In this document: positions 36,401 through 43,618 of the stretch, in pieces
Position numbering within the stretch: position 1 is the stretch's first letter
How the letters are laid out: each line of letters opens with the position of its first letter
Source: Bacillota bacterium
GTDB taxonomy: Bacteria > Bacillota > Clostridia > Lachnospirales > Lachnospiraceae
Reading direction: 5' to 3'
Length of the DNA: 64,000 nucleotides
Assembly (NCBI GenBank): GCA_023386315.1
Contig: JAEWJZ010000010.1
Coordinates: 310,001-374,000 of the forward strand
The notes under the pieces: model-generated
Seen by the model: only the letters and a program-made list of their open reading frames with translations
Database searches by the model: none
Told to the model about the DNA's origin: nothing
Position numbers and translations under genes: made by a program

Positions 36401-38908
36401 GTAGGCGTCTCCTATTATTTTTTTCAGCTCCCGGTCGTATTTCCTGCCATCCGATGGATCGGTAAATATCTCATGGTATTCATGCTTCTCCTCATAGCCT
36501 ACTTGAGGAATTCCACGAGACAGTACCCGACCAAATGAATCGTAAGTATAACGCTCGGTCTTTCTTACATGTTCCGCTGACCAGCCGTTACCATCATATG
36601 TAACTGCTTCTGTCAGCTCTCCCCATGAATTATACCGGAAATCCTGAAGTACAACATCACCAACGGCTGGTTCTTTGGATACGGCCAGGCAGATCTGCTT
36701 AATCTGTCCAAAGGGTGTGTATAGAATTCGTTTTTTCTGGTGGTTTGCGTCTGTTGTCGTGATAAAGTTTAAACAGTCATTATAATAGGTTTCATTTACT
36801 GCCTGCTGGCCATCTGCCAAAGGCAGCGTCTCTGTTGTAATCCGTCCCATCTCGTCATAGCGGTAGGTAGTCACCTGATTCCTGGAATCCTTTTTGGAGA
36901 TGAGCCGTCCCCAACTATCATATTGGAATTCTTCTTTGATTGGATCGCAGGGTTTTCCGTCTGCATCTAGGATGCCAGTCTGTTCTATTGATATAATGTT
37001 ATGTGTGTATCTGCTGGCAGTACTGGAAAGGGAGCTGTATTTATAAATGGTTTCTGCATACTCACCTGACTGCTCCAGGTTACCGTCGCCTGCCAGGAAA
37101 TACCTTCTTTCGTTAGTCACACAGTAGGGATTTGCCCCATCCTTATAATCATATCCGGTTTTTTCTTTTAAGACTCCATTATAGTATATCCGGTGAAACT
37201 TAATTACCCTATTACCCAATTCCGTATTTAGCTCATTCTTTTCGGTGATCTTGTCGGAACCTTTTTCTCTTTCTGTTTCAATAACTACGCTGTAGTCACC
37301 ATATTTTGTCTTAATTTCCTGATTACAGGAAGGATCAGCCGGATATTCTTCAATGAACTGAATGACATTTGCTTTTTGATCTGAGGAGTATGCCCAAGAG
37401 CTTTTCTTTTCCAGATAGTTTGATTCATTGTTGCTGTCAAATTTCTGCTCAACGGCTGACACCATTAGTTCATTGCTATATTTATAAACACCTTTTGAAA
37501 TAAGAGACTTTTGGTGCCGGACCTCTTTTATTAATAGCTGACCCTCTTTATTAAACTGATGGGTTTCCAGAATGTCCTGGTGATTTGTTACTTCTGCATA
37601 TTTGATATACTCGCCATTGCTGGCGGATTCCGGTTCAAGTGTGTACTTGTATTCTCCCCGGTTGTATTCGGCTCCGTCAACAATATCCCTTTTCATCGTC
37701 AATGCAAAATGGGTAATCTGTCCACCAGCATTATTTTCAATGCTAATATTCCTATCATATGTAAACTGTGTAGAGGAATAATTGGGATATGTGACGCTCT
37801 TTAGCAGCAGATACTTACGCGCTTGAGTTTTGGTATTGTTTCCTGCTACTTCCGGGGAAGCACATTTCATAGAACCATTGTAGTCATCCGGATTATAGTA
37901 GCTATACTGAGTCATACAGCCTACAGGGTCTGTGACCGCGGTGAGTTTATGAGTACCGCGCCTATCGATATTGTAGGAAATTTCGTATACTTTTCCAGCC
38001 GTACTTTCTGGTAATTTCCAGACAAGTCCGTAATCGGTTTTCTCCAGGTTGATTGAACGCCCCCAGGTGTCCACAATCTCCATACCTCCGGATTTCCTTA
38101 GATCGTAGAAAATAGTATTACCAAACTTATCCTGACGGGCGATCAGTGTGAAATCAATAGAATACGGTACATCCCGATCCCCATCATCTTCATTTGAACT
38201 TTGAAAATAGTCCTTATTTCCATTCTTGTATTCAATTATGATATTATAACGTTTTGTGATATCCGTAGCATAGGGATGTCGTATTGTACCTGATCTGGTA
38301 ACAATGCCCACATCATTTAAGCTATAATCCTCAAATCTGTCCGAGAACCGGCTTATCTGTAAATTTCTTCCGTCTTCAAGATGTAGAATATAATCATAGC
38401 TGCGAGTTCCTATTAAATATGGCCGCCAAGCCCACCTAAGATTCTGAACAGTCTCAATGGACGGCAGAACAAAGGACCATCCGTGTCCCAGTCCATAAGT
38501 ACCTGTATAAAAACTGTTATCAATAGAACCTGTTAATAACATTGAATTTATAACATATGGAGCCATATCCACCAAATTTGCACACCCGGAATCATAGCGT
38601 CTTGCAATGGTTACATCAAAGCCATCCCTACCGGGCAGGACAAAATCTGTTGTCTCATATTGGACATTGCCGGTGCTTAGCTGAACATTTACCTGATTTG
38701 ATTCAAAGTAAGTAAAAGGGGATTCCGGATACTGTTTGATATTGGAAAAACCGTCTTCCTCTGAGGAAAGCATCGCCCGGCTCAATTGTGTTTTCAGGCT
38801 TTTTTCTTCCCTTTCTGCTTCGCCTGATATATCCTCAGCGGTATTTGTATCAAGCGCTTCCCTTTCATCTTTATCTATATAATCCTCTATAATTTTTTTA
38901 TCGTCCAT
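33494..38908 (-). CDS. RHS/YD-repeat polymorphic toxin
   Basis: 1804 aa. A short charged lead without a signal peptide is followed by a start domain typical of Firmicute RHS proteins (NVQLSTGNVQYETTDFVLPGRDGFDVTIARRYDSG, about 75-110). Many YD repeats follow (YEYDNAGN, WEYDYAGRV, YKYNDGNRV) that build a cage-like shell. The RHS core ends with YYLRARSYRPTTGRFITED and NNPVRYIDPMGND at about 1585-1595. The last roughly 210 residues differ: a short Gly/Ser/Gln linker, then Gly-rich alternating hydrophobic strands (IGYSYLQGNASDYTAGYIHVGGGGSIGIM). No known nuclease or deaminase motif is seen. It is third in an operon with an SOS-type promoter. It contains the parent sequence of the orphan fragment at 32332. 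Confidence 0.92.
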   Translation of the reverse strand: MDDKKIIEDYIDKDEREALDTNTAEDISGEAEREEKSLKTQLSRAMLSSEEDGFSNIKQYPESPFTYFESNQVNVQLSTGNVQYETTDFVLPGRDGFDVTIARRYDSGCANLVDMAPYVINSMLLTGSIDNSFYTGTYGLGHGWSFVLPSIETVQNLRWAWRPYLIGTRSYDYILHLEDGRNLQISRFSDRFEDYSLNDVGIVTRSGTIRHPYATDITKRYNIIIEYKNGNKDYFQSSNEDDGDRDVPYSIDFTLIARQDKFGNTIFYDLRKSGGMEIVDTWGRSINLEKTDYGLVWKLPESTAGKVYEISYNIDRRGTHKLTAVTDPVGCMTQYSYYNPDDYNGSMKCASPEVAGNNTKTQARKYLLLKSVTYPNYSSTQFTYDRNISIENNAGGQITHFALTMKRDIVDGAEYNRGEYKYTLEPESASNGEYIKYAEVTNHQDILETHQFNKEGQLLIKEVRHQKSLISKGVYKYSNELMVSAVEQKFDSNNESNYLEKKSSWAYSSDQKANVIQFIEEYPADPSCNQEIKTKYGDYSVVIETEREKGSDKITEKNELNTELGNRVIKFHRIYYNGVLKEKTGYDYKDGANPYCVTNERRYFLAGDGNLEQSGEYAETIYKYSSLSSTASRYTHNIISIEQTGILDADGKPCDPIKEEFQYDSWGRLISKKDSRNQVTTYRYDEMGRITTETLPLADGQQAVNETYYNDCLNFITTTDANHQKKRILYTPFGQIKQICLAVSKEPAVGDVVLQDFRYNSWGELTEAVTYDGNGWSAEHVRKTERYTYDSFGRVLSRGIPQVGYEEKHEYHEIFTDPSDGRKYDRELKKIIGDAYTPDIVAECYKDQKGQVRKEILAGERVFTYEYDNAGNKIRKIDAANKEERWEYDYAGRVVKSIRTDSGQERITSIQYDGLGNKRFQWDETGKKTEFQYDKAGRLVKITAPFDHRSQITKYYYDGAGNIIEEKKAQKDGWQETQYVYDARNRLTDTYQYLNPGNWIKTTCRYDAMNRIILRRTGDTPSGEGREVVTYTYDRFGNVTTMTDARGYTEYYVYDKAGRLQKKTDRNKDQTIYQHDALERVIKETVQKKTPDGLSVSQREYAYGKNGKRIRESIREYVEGKQASFMETTYRYNNKDQLIHQEDPENVVKNYTYDIYGNRQFFKLTCQGKANPDVSLYYVYDDLYRLKQVRKDSAAGVVLAEYEYDEKDNRKTLRYPQSGMETRYKYNDGNRVTSLENKRQGIVISAWEYSYDVDGNILTKINKAVSTPVTIAYCYDRLGRLTEEDYSDWKRTFYTYDAYSNRIKMMVEGRTKDELVSVNSYEYGLNNWLEKETKKQGKTTETYRYRYDDNGNETFRIWEKTSPTPHYPGNVKLSGGMKTVTPTVYEWRHYDGFNQLIQINQDDKEITYQYRGDGLRHSTQVRKLTESQWKTTLYCWDGSNIVAEQADGGKNITYLRGFNLIAKEIDGMVYYYIFNEHGDVTQLLGQNGTCKASYEYDAFGIERNPDKEDENPFRYCGEYYDLSSSTYYLRARSYRPTTGRFITEDTHWHPGNMIYGANPMYNENKIKVPNILAIMQSYNLYSYGINNPVRYIDPMGNDVWEFIRGLWHGIASAASGGQGSIADPRRDNNTRTNPKQEKGQNNHSGFITGGDSTYAVAHWMGKQYADFVLNHDFVFDVSISAGLPISPFSATIGYSYLQGNASDYTAGYIHVGGGGSIGIMPVSGSVALGIVENSDTPEAYSEWFVDISTSMGVGAEYCEWPGGSSATSITLSTEVTGGGVRLDYYILVHSEVNGRPYYNLYRKK

Positions 38909-38924
38909 CTATTCCCTTCTTATC

Positions 38925-39980
38925 TTAAAATAATGATACTGCTGCACTTCCGGTTCCCTTGGCGATAAATTTTACTATTGCAATGGAACCGCTAAAGCAT
39001 TCATTCTGACTTAACTGTCTGGTTGACTGAAACCATACTTTTCCAGGAATACTGGAATATATTCTTAAATTTTCTTCCGGATAATTTCCTGGTTCTGTTA
39101 TCCTACTTAAGCTACCGGCTGCGAGGCTGGTTAATTCCAGTAAGTATGGATTATACCGGAGGTTCATGCGGATTTTCTCCAGACCGCTGACCTCCTGGGC
39201 TTTCAGCAGTACTGTATAACGTTTACCAGCCTTTACCGGATATTCTATGGTGCTGCTTCGGTAAAATATAGGGATAACAGGCAATTGTAATGTTGTTAAA
39301 TAATCAGATTCATCACTTTTAAAGTCATATGCTTTGATCCGGTACATTGCGTCGGACGCTCCAATTGGAATGGAATCTGTCATTCCCCGGTGTTCTTCTA
39401 TCTGTTTCTGTGTATCCAATTCATGGAAGGTAAATCCTTTTCCTTCCCATTCGTTAAACGTCAGCCATCTGGAATCAATGCTATCCCATGAGATTCCAGG
39501 CAACGTCATCTTCTCCCATTCCTCACATGATTGTCCGGAATTTTCCAGGCTGATCCAATCTTTATTAAGCTCGTCCAATTCCAGCCACGTACAGCCCTGC
39601 TCAATGCCGGACCGTCTTGCGCCGGGGCCTTTAAATATTTCAAAACTAATTTCCCGGCTTTCTAATTGCTGCCAGGTATACGAATAATTTTCAAGCTGCG
39701 ACCAACTTGACTGCTCATAATCCAGGCGTTCCCAGTTCTGACCTTTGCCTGTCATGGTTTCGATTTGATGCCAGTTTATGGCAGCCTGATCATGACTGCT
39801 CCATGATTCATTGGTACTATCAAAATTGTCCCAGGTGAATCCGGACAGGGCTTGCAAAAAAGATTCATTAAATACTCGTTCCACAATATAATTTGTATCT
39901 GCTTCCACCGCTCCCCAACTGATTTGTGCTTGTTCTCCCTCGTGGAGGGTGGGGATATGTAAACATTCCGGTCTGTTCAT
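38925..39980 (-). CDS. RHS-operon protein with FN3-like shell, aromatic decapeptide repeats and cohesin-like end
   Basis: 351 aa, no signal peptide. Residues 5-40 look like the first strands of a fibronectin type III fold (GEQAQISWGAVEADTNYIVERV), and 205-230 like its last strands (AMYRIKAYDFKSDESDYL). Between them lie about thirteen repeats of the form W-x-x-hydrophobic-[D/E], spaced close to every 10 residues (Trp 50, 60, 70, 83, 93, 103, 132, 142, 155, 165; Phe 113, 175, 185). The C-terminus (about 240-351: PVKAGKRYTVLLKAQEVSGLEKIRMNLRYNPYLLEL...IAIVKFIAKGTGSAAV) resembles a cohesin or related beta-sandwich. It ends 16 bp before the RHS start. It may be an adaptor or display partner of the RHS protein; the function is unknown. 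Confidence 0.7.
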   Translation of the reverse strand: MNRPECLHIPTLHEGEQAQISWGAVEADTNYIVERVFNESFLQALSGFTWDNFDSTNESWSSHDQAAINWHQIETMTGKGQNWERLDYEQSSWSQLENYSYTWQQLESREISFEIFKGPGARRSGIEQGCTWLELDELNKDWISLENSGQSCEEWEKMTLPGISWDSIDSRWLTFNEWEGKGFTFHELDTQKQIEEHRGMTDSIPIGASDAMYRIKAYDFKSDESDYLTTLQLPVIPIFYRSSTIEYPVKAGKRYTVLLKAQEVSGLEKIRMNLRYNPYLLELTSLAAGSLSRITEPGNYPEENLRIYSSIPGKVWFQSTRQLSQNECFSGSIAIVKFIAKGTGSAAVSLF

Positions 39981-40258
39981 AAATAATAGGTTCCTCCTTT
40001 CATTCTATTGGTAACTTAATTTTTGTTTCATAATTGATTGTATTTGGAACTTTTGGTCCGGTACTCCTTACCTGCCTCCCGTTACGATTATGATGTTCCC
40101 GATTTTGATACAATGTGATTTCTTTCTATATTTCTTTATGTCTATGATGAACTTTATAATTGAAAAAATTGGTTTATTATGCTGATACTAATCCTTTCAT
40201 ATTAAAGGGAAGAATGAGTATCAGCACTTTCTCTTAACTTATGTAAATAGTAATTTTG
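39981..40258 (-). other. 278-bp gap within the RHS operon
   Basis: AT-rich with no gene. It holds a stem-loop (GCTGATACT 40181-40189 / AGTATCAGC 40217-40225, plus inner CCTTT/AAAGG) just after the 178 aa gene. There is no T run, so it may slow or trim the transcript rather than end it. Confidence 0.5.
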
Positions 40259-40795
40259 CTATGCTATTTTTTGAATGGTAAGTGTCGTATCAATAGCTGC
40301 CAAATATCCAAATACTGTACAATTGCCGCCAGTACTAGAACCAAATACTCGTAATACCGAGGTACTTGTAATTTTTACATTTAAAGATAATTCCCTGTAG
40401 TATTGCTCGGTTACGTTCCAACAATAATTATTGGTGACCGTATTACCTCCACATGTTATTGAAAGATATAAAAACTCATTAGCTGACTGTATACCATGTA
40501 TCATAGCTGTTATAAGATATATTCCCGCAGGTACAGTTATTGTACCATCTGCATTGATAGAATAAAAATTATTGGGGTTTTCTATTGTACGGGTCATTGG
40601 AATTGTAGGGGCGGTTTTATCAAGTGTCAAATTTGTGTCACGAATTGCGAATTTACCTCGCATTGCTAAATTGCTATTTAACTGAGTTATTTTCTCATCA
40701 ATAATTACATTATCATTGACAAAATCTTGTCTCACCGGCTTATCCGATGCTTCCCACATATTTAATCCTAATGATGTTTTATTTGTACTTGACAT
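40259..40795 (-). CDS. phage-tail-fibre-like protein, first gene of the RHS operon
   Basis: 178 aa. The N-terminus TNKTSLGLNMWEASDKPVRQDFVNDNVIIDEKI is the opening typical of tail-associated proteins in clostridial prophages and tailocins. A short coiled segment follows (ITQLNSNLAMRGKF). The rest (about 55-178) is a beta-rich globular domain with strands such as GTITVPAGIYLITAMIHG and FLYLSITCGG, like a C1q/jelly-roll fibre tip. AGAGGAGAAAT precedes the ATG. It is the first gene after the LexA-flanked promoter. Inferred to be a short receptor-binding or attachment protein; no phage structural genes are nearby. Confidence 0.7.
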   Translation of the reverse strand: MSSTNKTSLGLNMWEASDKPVRQDFVNDNVIIDEKITQLNSNLAMRGKFAIRDTNLTLDKTAPTIPMTRTIENPNNFYSINADGTITVPAGIYLITAMIHGIQSANEFLYLSITCGGNTVTNNYCWNVTEQYYRELSLNVKITSTSVLRVFGSSTGGNCTVFGYLAAIDTTLTIQKIA

Positions 40796-40896
40796 ATTAT
40801 TTCTCCTCTTTTAATTTGAATTTTGCTTGTAATTTATTCTGATTATTTAACTGTGACAAATATAGCCACTGTACAATCTCTAAATCCAGGTTTTTC

Positions 40897-40908
40897 GAAC
40901 ATATGTTC
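40897..40908 (-). promoter_or_regulatory. LexA (SOS) box 1
   Basis: CGAACATATGTTCT fits the Gram-positive LexA/DinR consensus CGAACRNRYGTTY, and its 12-bp core is a perfect palindrome. It starts about 10 bp downstream of the expected transcription start of the RHS operon. Confidence 0.8.
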
Positions 40909-40924
40909 TTCTGTCGACATATAG

Positions 40925-40953
40925 ATCATAATACACTAGAATCCTATTGTCAA
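40925..40953 (-). promoter_or_regulatory. consensus sigma-A promoter of the RHS operon
   Basis: Read leftward, TTGACA (40953-40948) and TATGAT (40930-40925) are separated by exactly 17 bp. The start site would be near 40918, giving a leader of about 120 bases before the 178 aa gene. Confidence 0.8.
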
Positions 40954-40973
40954 TACCTTATTCGAACATGTGT

Positions 40974-40985
40974 TCTATTTTAAAT
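40974..40985 (-). promoter_or_regulatory. LexA (SOS) box 2
   Basis: CGAACATGTGTTCT fits CGAACRNRYGTTY. It lies 20 bp upstream of the -35 box, so the promoter sits between two LexA sites. Confidence 0.75.
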
Positions 40986-41157
40986 TAAAGATTTTAAGGA
41001 AAAGTACTAATTCTAACCCGTTATATACGTTATATATCATTAAATATACGTTAAATGCGAATATAAATTTGCTAATTTTAATCGTTGATCCTTTAATTCC
41101 GTTAAATGAATATTAAAGGGGCTGTTGCTTCTTTTTTATGTCTAAAAACAGTCAAGG

Positions 41158-41744
41158 CCACCCGCTTTGCGGGCAATGTCGTCAACTTAATAATTTAGGC
41201 GTTTTATATATCTCAGCTATTTTCATTAAACCTTGAAAAAAGCATGCGAAATAAAGCTATTTCAAATGAAATAACTTCGAATGAACTGAATTATTGAGTT
41301 TATAAACAATTCTTCATATAAGAATAGAACTTTCGTCTGGTATGTTTGAGATATCTTCCGTATTTTCTGTTTGGACGGACTATAGAACGTACCATTGCAG
41401 CTTCTTCTGCTAGTGCATATATTGTTTGAACCACAATTAAATGTACATCGACTAAGTGCCGATACGGATAACTCACTGAAATAGAATGGTGGGAGCATAA
41501 TAGCAGAAAAAGATTATTTTCTGGAACGAGTAAATGCATTTTTGATACGATGTTGCCTAGCATATTCTTTAGAATGAATGCAATAACTCACTGATAAAAA
41601 AATTGATGTAACGTTTTTGTAAAATTCATAAAGCACCTCGCGTTTAATAGTTTATATAAAACGCGAGCGCCATTTTTTGATTTATTTGTCAAGTATTTTT
41701 TATAAATTTTCTTAAGTTGACGACATTGCCCGTAAAGCGGGTGG
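41158..41744 (-). mobile_element. decayed insertion element or MITE with 33-bp inverted ends
   Basis: CCACCCGC... at 41158-41190 and its inverted copy at 41712-41744 match at 32 of 33 bases. Each end holds a small CCCGC/GCGGG hairpin. Inside the right end, read leftward, are TTGACA, an RBS-masking stem (CTCGCGTTT / AAACGCGAG, 41637-41671), GAGGTG and an ATG (41622) starting NFTKTLHQFFYQ before a stop. This looks like a transposase leader with the gene itself deleted or ruined. At 587 bp it cannot move by itself. No clear target duplication is seen; the family is not identified. Confidence 0.7.
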
Positions 41745-41796
41745 TTTATTATTTCACATGGATTCATTTCTCTTAAAGAGAAACTCACCCTTGTTC

Positions 41797-41868
41797 AACA
41801 GGTTAATGTATCAAAAAATAGTGAACACTTATCATTGCGTTCACTATTTTTTGATACATTAACCTGTT
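41797..41868. repeat. perfect 30-bp inverted repeat
   Basis: Arms 41797-41826 and 41839-41868 are exact reverse complements around a 12-base loop. Each arm includes GTATCAAAAAATAGTGAAC. It lies 52 bp outside the decayed element and 115 bp past the end of the CBM6 cluster. It could end transcription from both sides or be a transposon scar. Confidence 0.9.
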
Positions 41869-41983
41869 CTTAAATACTTAACTTAATGACATTGACTTTA
41901 GAGGGATCATATCAAGAAGAGTGCTTTTATCCCGTACACTTTGCCTGCTTTCCGTAGTAAGCTGGTAAAGCGCATTTAAAATC

Positions 41984-43510
41984 TTATTTCGGAAATTCGT
42001 TATAATTCCAATCGGAATTTAAATCACCCAAGCTTCCTGAATTACTTACTGTACCAAATTTGAACCAGTTCAGGTTGAATAAGTATCCGCTTCCTCCCGT
42101 AAATTTCAGATATAAGTCATGCTTTCCGCTCACCCCGCTAACATTGCACGTTGCAGCCGCCCATGTCTGCCAACCCCCGGTCCCGGCAACCGGACAAGTC
42201 CCTATCAAAGTCCCGTTAAGACTATCCAGCCTGATCTCAATATTCCCTCCGCTGGTGGCACTGGCGACTCTGGTCTGAAAGCTTGCAGCACCACTGCCGA
42301 AATCAATATTGCTGTAAACTGCATAATCCCCGTTTTCGATATATCCGACATTCTCCCCACCTTCCGTACAGCTTTCGGTTTGAACTCCCGATTGGTTATT
42401 GTAACTCTCCGCTTCGATCTGAGTAAAGGCTGATATTGGGTCAGGAGTTGGCAGAACACCCCCGGAATCTAATGCGGCACCATCAAACGGAATGACGATA
42501 ACCTTACTGCCATGACTGTCGTTTCCCAAGTCCTGGTCTTTTGCAACGTCTATCGCCGCGAGTGTCATCGCAACCACATGGCCATTCTCCATATACACAT
42601 TGGGACGTTCTAATTTATTCCAATGATTGACCGTACCATTTGAATAGCGGATAAAATTCGCTGTCGGGTCATAGGCGTATCCCGGTTCTAATTTCCAGTT
42701 GCTGATACCATCTTGGGAAGTGATGTGATACGCCTTACGTGTGTCCCACTTATTGACAATAATATGATAAAGGCCACCACTATACCACATAACCGGATCT
42801 TCCATGTTGACTGTCGGACAACCGGGAATCTTTGCATAAATATTGGTTCCCTGAATGGTGTAAGGTCCAAGGACATTATCAGCAATACCAATTACCCCAT
42901 CTCTTTCAATCAACCCATAACGTCCATCCGGACGAAGCATAATGTAAACATTGGACGCTGTATATTTGGATGAGTAAGCATTTGGAGCAATCGATACACT
43001 ACCCAGCTTTGACCAAGGCCCATCCAGGGAATTGGAGACAAAAATGTCAGCCGGCCGCCTGGTTTCACTCACGAGGATTGCATACCGCCCGTCTTTTAGT
43101 TGCAGCGGAACCACGTTGTGACCTTTACCGCCCTGATCGTTGGGCCAGCACATACCCTTGTCCGTATAAGGTCCATACAGATTGGAGCTCGTCGCATGAA
43201 CAGCCACAGAGCCAAACCACCCGTTGTGACCGGCAGATTGATTCCACCGGCTGGCAAACATATGATACGTGCCATCCGGCCCCTTAATGATTCCTCCATC
43301 CCAATAAGCATACTTCGACATGGTCCTGTCTTCCAAACCGTTGGATTGATCACGAGGGCCCACTGCCGTAGCGCCCCAACAGGACGACGATAGGGAATCG
43401 ATTATCGGTGTCGTTTTAAAATAATCAATATACGATGAAGCAGCATGTACTACATTGAAAGATGCCAGTGATAAAACTAATCCAATAATAAATATTGATT
43501 TCTTTTTCAT
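41984..43510 (-). CDS. secreted GH43-like glycosidase with CBM6 and dockerin-like stub
   Basis: 508 aa exported protein. A signal peptide (MKKKSIFIIGLVLSLASFNVVHA) is followed by a five-bladed propeller catalytic domain (about 30-350) of the GH43/GH117-like type. Likely acidic residues are Asp in YAYWDGGIIKGPDG, Asp in NMEDPVMWYSGG and Glu in KLERPNVYMENG. After a PTPDP linker comes a CBM6 (IEAESYNNQSG...[10 protein letters not shown]; 42054-42432) that binds xylan or cello-oligosaccharides. The last residues SLGDLNSDWNYNEFPK look like the first calcium loop of a dockerin cut short. ATG 43510 is 12 bases after AGGAGG; a TTG three codons earlier is possible. Last gene of the cluster. An activity on arabinose- or xylose-containing glycans is probable. 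Confidence 0.8.
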   Translation of the reverse strand: MKKKSIFIIGLVLSLASFNVVHAASSYIDYFKTTPIIDSLSSSCWGATAVGPRDQSNGLEDRTMSKYAYWDGGIIKGPDGTYHMFASRWNQSAGHNGWFGSVAVHATSSNLYGPYTDKGMCWPNDQGGKGHNVVPLQLKDGRYAILVSETRRPADIFVSNSLDGPWSKLGSVSIAPNAYSSKYTASNVYIMLRPDGRYGLIERDGVIGIADNVLGPYTIQGTNIYAKIPGCPTVNMEDPVMWYSGGLYHIIVNKWDTRKAYHITSQDGISNWKLEPGYAYDPTANFIRYSNGTVNHWNKLERPNVYMENGHVVAMTLAAIDVAKDQDLGNDSHGSKVIVIPFDGAALDSGGVLPTPDPISAFTQIEAESYNNQSGVQTESCTEGGENVGYIENGDYAVYSNIDFGSGAASFQTRVASATSGGNIEIRLDSLNGTLIGTCPVAGTGGWQTWAAATCNVSGVSGKHDLYLKFTGGSGYLFNLNWFKFGTVSNSGSLGDLNSDWNYNEFPK

Positions 43511-43618
43511 TATCCACAATTACCTCCTTATTTGAATTTAACGGTATTGTTGTAAACTACTTAGAGCGCACGTCTTTAAGGCAAACAAGGTAATTTCGTA
43601 ATAGAAGGTACATTTTCA

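Larger units (their letters stand above)
40986..41983. other. AT-rich gap holding insertion-element debris, no intact gene
   Basis: About 1 kb between the RHS promoter and the end of the CBM6 cluster. It contains short direct and inverted TATACGTTA-type repeats (41015-41070), a decayed insertion element (41158-41744) and a perfect long palindrome (41797-41868). Open frames here are short, cross the element ends, and are not called. Confidence 0.7.

Noticed and set aside
41300..41563. Leftward frame inside the decayed element, ending VRPNRKYGRYLKHTRRKFYSYMKNCL
   Set aside because: It may be a transposase tail, but the start has no ribosome site and no family is recognised, so it is treated as debris.
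41588..41788. 66-codon leftward frame crossing the 33-bp inverted end
   Set aside because: Most of it is the element end itself and the masking stem; it stops before any domain.
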